A DNA stretch of 5,980 nucleotides from IDS-8 sp965651325 (GTDB lineage: Bacteria > Pseudomonadota > Gammaproteobacteria > Steroidobacterales > Woeseiaceae), in contig CBFGSB010000183.1 of the NCBI GenBank assembly GCA_965651325.1, positions 1 through 5,980 of the forward strand, in the 5' to 3' direction. Positions 1-5,584 of this stretch are shown here, piece after piece (the first letter of the stretch is position 1; each line of letters opens with the position of its first letter). The position numbers and the translations under genes are program-made. The notes beneath the pieces are model-generated. The model saw only the letters and a list, made by a program, of their open reading frames with translations. It made no database searches and was not told the origin of the DNA.

Positions 1-902
1 CCGAAGTACTCGGCGGCGACGTTGATGATGCCGCCGGCGTTGATCACGTAGTCGGGCGCGTACAGGATGCCGGCGTCGGCGAGGCGCTGGCCGTCGGCGG
101 CCGTTTCGAGCTGGTTGTTGGCCGAGCCCGCCACGATCGACGTGCGTAGCTTCGGGATCGACTGCTGGTTCAAAATCGCGCCCAGGGCACAGGGTGCGAC
201 GATGTCCACCTCCTGGAACAAAATGTCATCCAACCCGACCGCGCGCGCGCCGAACTCGTCCCGGGCCGCGGCGACGCGTTGCTCGTTGATGTCGGCCACC
301 ACGAGCTTCGCACCCGCCTCGGCCAGGTAACGGCACAGGCTGTAGCCCACGTTGCCGATGCCCTGCACCGCCACCGCCAGGCCGTCCAGGTCGTCGCGCG
401 AGAGCTTGAACCGCACCGCCGCCTCGATGCCCTTGAAGATCCCCCATGCGGTCTTCGGCGACGGGTCGCCGCCCGCCTGTCCGCTCTTCTGGGGCAATCC
501 CGTGACGTATTCCGTGCGGCGGGCGATCGTCTCCATGATCTCCACCGACATCCCGACGTCCTCCGCGGTGATGTAGCTGCCGCCGAGCTGCTCGACGAAA
601 TCACCGTATTTCTCGAACAGCGCATCGCTGGGCTCGAAATCCGGGGTCTTCAGGATCACCGCCTTGCCCCCGCCGAACCTCAGGTTCGCCATCGCGTTCT
701 TGTAGCTCATGCCCTGCGACAGCCGCAGCACATCGTGCAGCGCCGCGCCGTCCGATTCGTAGTGCCACAGGCGGCAGCCCCCCGCCGCCGGCCCGAGCGC
801 GGTGGAGTGGATCGCGATGATCGCGAAAAGCCCCGTATCCGCATCCCGGCAGAAGAGCACGCGCTCGTGATCGTCGAATGCGGAATCGTCAAAAACGGCC
901 AT
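1..902 (-). CDS. ldh: Leucine dehydrogenase (Glu/Leu/Phe/Val dehydrogenase family), 3' end missing
   Basis: NAD-dependent oxidative deamination of leucine and other branched-chain amino acids to 2-oxoacids in the cytoplasm. About 300 residues are present; the family is usually about 350-365, so the C-terminus lies beyond the window. The substrate-binding domain comes first: GGCR at 41-44, YKN with K68, GGGK with K80, and TAEDVG with D115. These catalytic residues fall at the same numbers as in the Bacillus sphaericus enzyme. The Rossmann domain has GIGNVG at 181-186 and an acidic D204 at the end of the second strand, favouring NAD. SANNQL is at 260-265 and the VINAGG segment near 286-291. A113 and the small residue I292 resemble leucine rather than phenylalanine dehydrogenases. 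A40 stands where the Bacillus enzyme has Leu. The ATG at 902 follows an AGAGGA ribosome site (913-908) with a 5-nt gap. The family call is firm; the exact substrate is inferred. Confidence 0.93.
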   Translation of the reverse strand, partial: MAVFDDSAFDDHERVLFCRDADTGLFAIIAIHSTALGPAAGGCRLWHYESDGAALHDVLRLSQGMSYKNAMANLRFGGGKAVILKTPDFEPSDALFEKYGDFVEQLGGSYITAEDVGMSVEIMETIARRTEYVTGLPQKSGQAGGDPSPKTAWGIFKGIEAAVRFKLSRDDLDGLAVAVQGIGNVGYSLCRYLAEAGAKLVVADINEQRVAAARDEFGARAVGLDDILFQEVDIVAPCALGAILNQQSIPKLRTSIVAGSANNQLETAADGQRLADAGILYAPDYVINAGGIINVAAEYF

Positions 903-1002
903 GGATTTCCTCTCGTTACAGGAAGGCTGGACTGCCGACCGAAGGGTCGCAGGTGCCGGTGGGCGCCGGGGAATGGTGCTTCCGGCCGCGGCGGCGGCGC
1001 GG

Positions 1003-1011
1003 ATTCTAGCA
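1003..1011 (-). promoter_or_regulatory. Candidate extended -10 promoter element for ldh
   Basis: On the minus strand this reads TGC followed by TAGAAT, an extended -10 box matching TATAAT at five of six positions. It would start transcription near 996, giving a leader of about 94 nt before the leucine dehydrogenase ATG. No recognisable -35 box lies 16-18 bases upstream, which is tolerable for extended -10 promoters. It suggests ldh can be transcribed apart from the gene upstream. Confidence 0.4.
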
Positions 1012-1030
1012 CGTCGGCGACGGCAGTTTC

Positions 1031-1051
1031 GGCGCGCCGGCGGCGCGCGCC
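1031..1051 (-). repeat. GC-rich inverted repeat just after the small conserved gene
   Basis: A perfect 7-bp stem (GGCGCGC pairing with GCGCGCC) with a 7-nt loop begins one base beyond the stop codon of the minus-strand gene ending at 1053. No T run follows, so it is not a standard intrinsic terminator. It could stabilise the 3' end of the transcript or be chance in GC-rich DNA. Confidence 0.35.
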
Positions 1052-1052
1052 A

Positions 1053-1448
1053 TCAGCAGGATTCGATGTCCTGCAGCGGGTGCGGAAACATGTCGGATTC
1101 GTCCTCGCCCGCGCGCGGGGACAGGCACTGGAAATCCTTCTCCACGAGCACCTTGAGCGCCTCGCCGCCGTCCAGCGGCTGCGTACCCGTGAGCGAAACC
1201 TGGTCCGAGCCGGCCCAGGCCTGCACTGCCGACTCGGGAACGCTGACTAGCAGCCGGCCGGCCGCGAACCGCGCTTCGGGGTGCCGCGCGGCCCCCGAGG
1301 CTTCGAGGGCGTATTCGAGCCGCGCGCCGCCCGGAAAATCAGTCGCGGCGCTCACCTGGCCCTCCTGCTGCACACGGTCCACTTCGCCGCGGGTCAGCCG
1401 GAGGCGTATCGAATTGTCCTGGATACGTAGTTTCAAGGGGGTGCCCAT
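1053..1448 (-). CDS. Conserved protein of unknown function, 131 residues
   Basis: Small soluble-looking protein with no signal peptide or membrane segment. The N-terminus (residues 5-30) is a basic beta-type stretch, LKLRIQDNSIRLRLTRGEV, followed by a variable middle. The C-terminal half has a conserved-looking AWAGSDQV patch (78-84), LKVLVEKDF (99-106) and an acidic tail ending in an FPHP motif (121-124). Cysteines are at C108 and at the last residue, C131. I recall this pattern from an uncharacterised family (possibly the one labelled DUF7009), but the family name is from memory and unchecked. The ATG at 1448 is preferred because the protein pattern begins right after it; its ribosome site is weak. 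A TTG at 1481 would add 11 residues. Its neighbours are csp upstream and ldh downstream, both on the same strand. I assign no function. Confidence 0.75.
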   Translation of the reverse strand: MGTPLKLRIQDNSIRLRLTRGEVDRVQQEGQVSAATDFPGGARLEYALEASGAARHPEARFAAGRLLVSVPESAVQAWAGSDQVSLTGTQPLDGGEALKVLVEKDFQCLSPRAGEDESDMFPHPLQDIESC

Positions 1449-1495
1449 CCCGTGCGGCAGAAATAACAGGCGCAAGAACAACCGCGCAACACCTG

Positions 1496-1501
1496 ATGAT
1501 A
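1496..1501 (-). promoter_or_regulatory. Candidate -10 box for the 131-residue protein gene
   Basis: On the minus strand this is TATCAT, five of six matches to TATAAT, in otherwise GC-rich DNA. Transcription would start near 1489, about 40 nt before the ATG at 1448 but only about 8 nt before the TTG at 1481, which mildly favours the ATG start. No convincing -35 box was found. The gene-free stretch 1449-1624 holds nothing else I can identify. Confidence 0.28.
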
Positions 1502-1624
1502 CATCGCGACTGTCGTGGCGGCCTGCCGTCGCGAGCGCCTGCCGGCTACTCGTGCTGTTCCCCCCGCCTTGCCGAACCGACCGGATTGCTCTTCTTGTTG
1601 CCGGCCGTTCCGTTTTATTTTTCG

Positions 1625-1837
1625 CTATTCGGCGATAACGTTTTCCGCTTGCGGTCCTTTCTGGCCCTGCGTCACCTCCATCGTGACCTTCTGGCCTTCC
1701 TTCAACGACTTGAAGCCTTCCATCTGGATCGAGCTGTGATGGACGAACACGTCCTGTCCACCCTCGCGCTCGATGAAGCCAAAGCCCTTGTCGTCATTGA
1801 ACCACTTGACGGTTCCACTCACTCGTTCGCCTGCCAT
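1625..1837 (-). CDS. csp: Cold-shock domain protein (CspA family), 70 residues
   Basis: Single-domain OB-fold protein that binds single-stranded RNA and DNA and acts in the cytoplasm as an RNA chaperone, often during cold or growth transitions. The whole cold-shock domain is present: GTVKWFN at 8-14, RNP1 KGFGFI at 17-22, RNP2 DVFVHHSSI at 29-37, and a C-terminal GPQAENV at 61-67. Its length of 70 matches the 66-70 residues of bacterial CspA-type proteins. The start at 1837 is fixed by family length and by the GTGAGG ribosome site (1849-1844) six bases upstream. The frame stays open upstream to 1948 but that extension has no family resemblance. It follows hpd on the same strand, behind a probable terminator. 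The 1838-1966 leader region contains a possible TAAACT -10 box at 1920-1915 but no clear -35. Whether it is cold-inducible cannot be read from the sequence. Confidence 0.96.
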   Translation of the reverse strand: MAGERVSGTVKWFNDDKGFGFIEREGGQDVFVHHSSIQMEGFKSLKEGQKVTMEVTQGQKGPQAENVIAE

Positions 1838-1966
1838 AAACAACCTCACTGTAAAGCTCGCCGCCCGGGGGACGGCGCCACGCTTGCCCGACCAAACAAG
1901 GAGGGGCGAAAGCCAGTTTACCTGTATTTTGGGCCCCGGCGCGCGCAATTTTGACCAAAAATCGCC

Positions 1967-1988
1967 AAAAAACGGCCGGCAGGCGGTT
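1967..1988 (-). terminator. Probable intrinsic terminator after hpd
   Basis: On the minus strand, a few bases after the hpd stop codon, an imperfect hairpin (three A/C-G/T pairs, one C:C mismatch, then GCC pairing with GGC across a TGCC loop) runs straight into six T residues. The stem is short, but the position between hpd and csp and the T run make it a reasonable transcription terminator. It would separate the flavoenzyme-hpd unit from csp. Confidence 0.45.
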
Positions 1989-1990
1989 GC

Positions 1991-3094
1991 TCAGGGCGAA
2001 TCGTCCAGGACCCCGCGGCGGATCTGGTCCTGTTCCAGGGACTCGAACAGCGCCTTGAAATTGCCCTCGCCGAATCCCTCGTTGCCCTTGCGCTGGATGA
2101 TCTCGAAAAAGATCGGGCCAATGACGTTCTTCGTGAAAATCTGCAAAAGCAGCCCTTCGTTCTTCTGCGGCGCCCCGTCGATCAGGATGCGGCGCTTCCT
2201 GAGCTCCTCTACCGGCTCGCCGTGCCCGGGGAGGCGCTCGTCGATCATGTCGTAGTACGTGTCGTTCGTATCCTGCAACCCGACGCCTTTCGCATTGAGC
2301 CGGTCGACGGTCTCGTAGATGTTGTCCGTGCCCAGCGCAATATGCTGAATTCCTTCGCCTTTATAGTCCCGGAGGTATTCCTCGATCTGGCTCTTGTCGT
2401 CCTGGCTTTCGTTCAGCGGGATGCGGATCTTGCCGCAGGGGCTCGTCATCGCCTTCGAGAACAACCCCGTGTGCTTGCCCTCGATGTCGAAGTAGCGGAT
2501 CTCGCGGAAGTTGAAGAGCTTTTCATAGAACTCCGCCCACACTTTCATCTGCCCCTGGTGCACGTTGTGCGTGAGGTGATCGATATAGGTGAGCCCGGTA
2601 TCGAGCGCGGCCGCCTGTTCCTCCCAGCCGGGCTCGTAGCGAAAATCGATGTCGTAGATGGAGTTGTCGCCGTAGCGGTCGACGAGGTACAGCCGGCTGC
2701 CGCCGATCCCTTCGATCGCCGGGATGTTGAGCTCCATCGGCCCCGGATCGCCCGGCACGGCCGTCGCGCCGAGGTCGACCGCGCGGTTCAGCGCGTAATT
2801 GGCGTCTTTCACGCGGAACGCCATGGCGCAGGCGCAGGGCCCGTGCTGCCGGGCGAACTCCTGCGCGAAGCTGTCGGGCTCCGCATTGACGATGAAATTG
2901 ATGTCGCGCTGCTTGTGCAGCGTCACGTCCTTCGAGCGGTGGTGTGCGACCGCCGGCAAGCCCATTTTCGAGAACAGCTCGCGCAGCAATTCCGGATCGG
3001 GCGCGGCGTACTCCACGAACTCGAAGCCGTCCGTGCCCATGGGATTCCGGGGGTCCGATTCGTGGCCCGCCGTCCGTTTTCTCGTCGTAACCAT
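1991..3094 (-). CDS. hpd: 4-Hydroxyphenylpyruvate dioxygenase
   Basis: Non-heme Fe(II) dioxygenase converting 4-hydroxyphenylpyruvate to homogentisate, the second step of tyrosine degradation, in the cytoplasm. The 367-residue length fits the bacterial enzyme (about 355-380). It has two vicinal-oxygen-chelate halves. The iron ligands are H173 (in DHLTHNV), H251 (in GIQHIAL) and E331 (in GPIFFE). Substrate-pocket residues expected for this enzyme are present: S213, N228, Q236, Q250, Q318, F320 and N345, and the C-terminal GFGEGNFKALF helix. F320 argues against hydroxymandelate synthase, which carries a smaller residue there. The ATG at 3094 was chosen because AGGA lies 8 nt upstream and because the NPMG motif at 18-21 aligns inside, not at the start of, Pseudomonas homologues; an open frame to 3250 would overlap the upstream gene. 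It lies 62 nt behind the flavoenzyme gene, probably co-transcribed. Confidence 0.96.
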   Translation of the reverse strand: MVTTRKRTAGHESDPRNPMGTDGFEFVEYAAPDPELLRELFSKMGLPAVAHHRSKDVTLHKQRDINFIVNAEPDSFAQEFARQHGPCACAMAFRVKDANYALNRAVDLGATAVPGDPGPMELNIPAIEGIGGSRLYLVDRYGDNSIYDIDFRYEPGWEEQAAALDTGLTYIDHLTHNVHQGQMKVWAEFYEKLFNFREIRYFDIEGKHTGLFSKAMTSPCGKIRIPLNESQDDKSQIEEYLRDYKGEGIQHIALGTDNIYETVDRLNAKGVGLQDTNDTYYDMIDERLPGHGEPVEELRKRRILIDGAPQKNEGLLLQIFTKNVIGPIFFEIIQRKGNEGFGEGNFKALFESLEQDQIRRGVLDDSP

Positions 3095-3102
3095 GTCCGT
3101 TT

Positions 3103-3106
3103 TCCT
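3103..3106 (-). promoter_or_regulatory. Ribosome binding site fixing the hpd start
   Basis: AGGA on the minus strand, 8 nt before the ATG at 3094. It supports that start over the inner ATG at 3040 and over the longer open frame that overlaps the upstream gene. Confidence 0.6.
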
Positions 3107-3156
3107 GCAGTCAGCCGGACCGGAAATGGTAACGCAGCGGCGCGGGTATTGCCCGT

Positions 3157-4308
3157 TCAGCAGCGCCGGGCGATCCGGGAACGGTCGAGGTCCGCCACCG
3201 TGCGGCACCCCATCAGCAGCATGTTGCGCTCGAGCTCGTCCCGCAGGCACGACATTGCGCGCCGCACGCCGGCTTGCCCGGCCGCCGCCAGCGCATACAG
3301 GTACATGCGGCCGCCGGAGCAGGCCGTCGCGCCCATCGCCAGCGCCTTCAGCACGTGCGTGCCGCGCCGGACTCCGCCGTCGACGATGATCTCGACCTGC
3401 CCGCCGACGGCGTCCACGATCGCCGGGAGCTGGTCGAACGGCGTCCGCGCACCGTCGAGCTGCCGGCCGCCGTGGTTGGACAGCATGATCGCGCTGGCAC
3501 CGATGTCCACCGCGCGCCGCGCGTCATCGACCGACATCACGCCCTTGAGGGCGAACGGGCCGCCCCACTCCTCGATCATTCTCGCGGCGTCGTCCCAGTC
3601 GATCGAGCGTTTCATCTGCGTCTGGATGTAGGACGCCACCGAGGACGACACACTGGACCCCTGCTGCACGTATCCCGACACGTTCGGCAGGTCGAAACGA
3701 TCGCCGGTGACGTAGCCGAGCGTCCAGCGCGGATGCGCGAGGAAGCTCAGGATGCTCTTCAGCGTAAGCTTCGGCGGCGTGGTCATGCCGGTCACGACGT
3801 CCCGTTCCCGGTTGCCGGCGACAATCGTGTCCACCGTCAATGCCAGCGCGTCGAAGCGCGCCGCCTTGCAGCGGGCAATCAGGTCGGACGTGAGGCCCGG
3901 ATCGTTGTGCACGTAGATCTGGAACAGCTTGGGCGCATCGTTCATGGCGCCAAGCTCTTCGATGCTGCAGGTACCAATGGTGGAGACGCCGAACATCGTG
4001 CCGAACTCGTGCGCGACCGCGGCTATGGCCCGTTCGCCTTCGGGATGGAACAGCCGCTGCATGGCCGTCGGCGAAAAGAACAGCGGCATCGCCAGTTCCT
4101 GGCCCAATACGCGGGTGCGCAGGTCGACCTCGTCAACGCCGGTCAACACGTTCGGCACGAGGTCGCACTCCTCGAAGGCCTCCGTGTTGCGGCGCATCGT
4201 CCACTCATCGTCCGCGCCGCCGTCGATGTAGTGAAAGATCGGTGCCGGCAGCCGCGCCTGCGCGAGGCGCCGGAAATCGTCCGTCCTGCAGCATTGTTCC
4301 AGGCGCAC
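3157..4308 (-). CDS. lldD: FMN-dependent 2-hydroxyacid dehydrogenase (LldD / glycolate oxidase family)
   Basis: TIM-barrel flavoprotein oxidising an L-2-hydroxyacid to the 2-oxoacid, passing electrons to the respiratory chain or oxygen. The 383 residues match the family. The N-terminal FHYIDGGADDE (25-35) carries Y27. Other active-site residues, matched to glycolate oxidase, are Y132, D160 and R167 (in GNRERD), K255 (in FALKGV), and the signature SNHGGRQLDG at 277-286 with catalytic H279 and R282. FMN phosphate binding follows at VDGGVRRG (309-316) and the GGRMYLYALAAAGQAGV region (332-348), which most resembles L-lactate dehydrogenases. The GTG at 4308 is preferred because GGGAGG lies six bases upstream; ATG 4371 and TTG 4383 lack such a site. 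It is the first gene of a probable unit with hpd, so an aromatic hydroxyacid such as 4-hydroxyphenyllactate is as plausible a substrate as lactate. Family certain, substrate not; the symbol denotes family resemblance. Confidence 0.92.
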   Translation of the reverse strand: MRLEQCCRTDDFRRLAQARLPAPIFHYIDGGADDEWTMRRNTEAFEECDLVPNVLTGVDEVDLRTRVLGQELAMPLFFSPTAMQRLFHPEGERAIAAVAHEFGTMFGVSTIGTCSIEELGAMNDAPKLFQIYVHNDPGLTSDLIARCKAARFDALALTVDTIVAGNRERDVVTGMTTPPKLTLKSILSFLAHPRWTLGYVTGDRFDLPNVSGYVQQGSSVSSSVASYIQTQMKRSIDWDDAARMIEEWGGPFALKGVMSVDDARRAVDIGASAIMLSNHGGRQLDGARTPFDQLPAIVDAVGGQVEIIVDGGVRRGTHVLKALAMGATACSGGRMYLYALAAAGQAGVRRAMSCLRDELERNMLLMGCRTVADLDRSRIARRC

Positions 4309-4314
4309 CCTCGT

Positions 4315-4320
4315 CCTCCC
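4315..4320 (-). promoter_or_regulatory. Strong ribosome binding site fixing the GTG start of the flavoenzyme
   Basis: GGGAGG on the minus strand, six bases before the GTG at 4308. It is the best Shine-Dalgarno match in the window and decides for the GTG over in-frame start codons further upstream, which would reach toward or into the ctaA promoter region. Confidence 0.65.
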
Positions 4321-4345
4321 CCCCGGGTTTTCCGAGCCGCCGCAG

Positions 4346-4354
4346 AGACTATCA
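4346..4354 (-). promoter_or_regulatory. Candidate extended -10 element for the flavoenzyme-hpd unit
   Basis: On the minus strand this reads TGA followed by TAGTCT, a moderate -10 match with the extended TGn. The start point would be near 4339, about 30 nt before the GTG at 4308. No clear -35 box. It overlaps the promoter candidate for the divergent ctaA. Confidence 0.28.
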
Positions 4355-4362
4355 CGCCAGTC

Positions 4363-4371
4363 TGCTAACAT
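4363..4371 (+). promoter_or_regulatory. Candidate extended -10 element for ctaA
   Basis: TGC followed by TAACAT, matching TATAAT at four positions with the extended TGn. Transcription would start near 4378, leaving a leader of about 29 nt before GTG 4407. No clear -35 box was found. A small CCGG-CAAA-CCGG hairpin at 4377-4388 would sit at the very start of this leader. Confidence 0.32.
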
Positions 4372-4406
4372 GCGCGCCGGCAAACCGGTCCGCCCTGGTG
4401 AATACA

Positions 4407-5441
4407 GTGAACGACGTATCGCTCGACAACGACCGCAAGGTCGCCCGCTGGCTGTTCGTGCTCTGCGCCCTGGTGTTCGCGATGGTGGTTCTCGGCGGCG
4501 TCACCCGTTTGACCGGTTCCGGCCTTTCGATGGTGGACTGGCGGCCCATCATGGGGCTCCTGCCCCCGCTCGATGCAGAGGATTGGGAACGCACGTTCGA
4601 GCTGTACAAGGAATCGCCCGAGTTCCGGATCGTCAACCCGGACATGGACGTCCACGAGTTCAAGAGCATCTTCTGGCTGGAGTACCTGCACCGCCTCCTG
4701 GGGCGTTTGATCGGCCTCGCGTTCGCAATACCGTTCGTCTGGTTCGTCTGGAAGGGATACATAAGAAAGCGCGAGTGGCCGAAATACGCGCTCATGTTCG
4801 TACTCGGCGGGCTGCAGGGGCTACTCGGCTGGTACATGGTAAAAAGCGGGCTGGTGGACAACCCCCGTGTGAGCCAGTACCGGCTCGCGGCACATCTCGT
4901 GGCCGCGTTCACGATCTACGCGTACATGTTCTGGATCGCGCTGTCGTTGCTGCAGCGCGACCGGCAAACCGAGCGGCATCCCTGGTTCGGCCGCACGCTT
5001 GCACTCGCCGTGCTCGTATCGATCACCGTGGTCTCCGGCGCTTTCGTCGCCGGGCTCGATGCGGGGCTCGTCTTCAACACCTTCCCGAAGATGGGCGAGT
5101 ACTGGATCCCACCGGGGCTATTCGCCATCGACCCGTGGTGGCTCAACGTGTTCGAGAACATCGCAACGGTGCAGTTCGATCACCGCGTGCTTGCCATCAC
5201 CACGTTTGTCACGATCGTCGCGTACTGGTGGTTCGCTCATAAGGCGTCGATTCCGGGCCGGCTGCGGCGAGGCGTGCACCTGCTGCTGAACGTCGCCGTG
5301 CTGCAGGTGGCGCTCGGTATCTCGACGCTGCTGCTGAGGGTGCCTACGGTGCTGGGAGCGGCGCACCAGGCGACGGCGTTGCTCCTGTTCACCGTGGTGC
5401 TGTACCTGTGCCACGGCTTCCTGCACGCCGGGTCCCGTTGA
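4407..5441 (+). CDS. ctaA: Heme A synthase (Cox15/CtaA family)
   Basis: Inner-membrane enzyme that oxidises the C8 methyl of heme O to a formyl group, making heme A for aa3-type cytochrome oxidases. The protein has 344 residues and eight predicted membrane helices (roughly 13-32, 98-116, 126-144, 162-182, 197-214, 258-276, 286-306, 315-338). Diagnostic motifs are GGVTRLTGSGLSMVDW at 30-45, EYLHRLLGR with H95, GGLQGLLGWYMVKSGL at 134-149, H163, GAFVAGLDAG at 211-220 followed by FNTFPKMG, FDHR with H259 and AAHQ with H320. The four histidines are the expected heme ligands. The longer loop between helices 1 and 2 is typical of the proteobacterial/mitochondrial Cox15 type. The GTG at 4407 was chosen because GGTGA lies five bases upstream; a GTG at 4398 would add three residues. 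No cox structural genes or ctaB lie inside the window. The gene is divergent from the flavoenzyme gene. Confidence 0.96.
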   Translation: MNDVSLDNDRKVARWLFVLCALVFAMVVLGGVTRLTGSGLSMVDWRPIMGLLPPLDAEDWERTFELYKESPEFRIVNPDMDVHEFKSIFWLEYLHRLLGRLIGLAFAIPFVWFVWKGYIRKREWPKYALMFVLGGLQGLLGWYMVKSGLVDNPRVSQYRLAAHLVAAFTIYAYMFWIALSLLQRDRQTERHPWFGRTLALAVLVSITVVSGAFVAGLDAGLVFNTFPKMGEYWIPPGLFAIDPWWLNVFENIATVQFDHRVLAITTFVTIVAYWWFAHKASIPGRLRRGVHLLLNVAVLQVALGISTLLLRVPTVLGAAHQATALLLFTVVLYLCHGFLHAGSR

Positions 5442-5552
5442 AGCCCGCGGCGGCCCGGTCGTCGATCCGGAGCGCGTCACAAACGCTCGTGCCCGGTCCC
5501 GTATCGGCGCCGAAGTGCCAACCCGTTCTCAGCCGGAATCCCGCTCCTGCGC

Positions 5553-5558
5553 TAGTCT
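5553..5558 (+). promoter_or_regulatory. Weak candidate -10 box for the YbjN-domain gene
   Basis: GC followed by TAGTCT, the same hexamer as in the flavoenzyme promoter candidate. It would place the start point near 5565, about 20 nt before the ATG at 5585. No -35 box is clear. The rest of the 143-base gap after ctaA shows only a 5-bp hairpin (5470-5488) without a T run, not a convincing terminator. Confidence 0.2.
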
Positions 5559-5584
5559 CCGGCTTTTAACCGGCAGGACACGGC

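Noticed and set aside
279..1250. Long plus-strand open frame opposite leucine dehydrogenase and the small conserved gene
   Set aside because: Arg/His/Ala-rich translation with no family pattern, spans two well-supported minus-strand genes; a GC-rich antisense shadow.
1838..1948. N-terminal extension of the cold-shock protein
   Set aside because: The open frame continues upstream, but the extension has no cold-shock similarity and the ribosome site points to 1837.
2222..3631. 469-codon plus-strand open frame opposite hpd and the flavoenzyme
   Set aside because: Longer than either real gene, but it reads as low-complexity Arg/Val/Ala and lies antisense to two enzymes with intact active sites.
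1991..4308. Hydroxymandelate synthase plus hydroxymandelate oxidase pair, as in hydroxyphenylglycine biosynthesis
   Set aside because: The gene pairing matches, but the dioxygenase keeps the Phe (F320) and other pocket residues of true 4-hydroxyphenylpyruvate dioxygenase, and no aminotransferase or peptide synthetase is nearby.
3274..4368. 364-codon plus-strand open frame opposite the flavoenzyme
   Set aside because: Antisense shadow with no recognisable domain; the minus-strand frame carries the complete FMN dehydrogenase signature.
4370..5242. Plus-strand frame overlapping ctaA with an ATG start
   Set aside because: Arg/Pro-rich out-of-frame translation; the ctaA frame has all heme-ligand histidines and membrane helices.
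5470..5488. Hairpin after ctaA as a terminator
   Set aside because: Only a 5-bp stem with a 9-nt loop and no T run after it.
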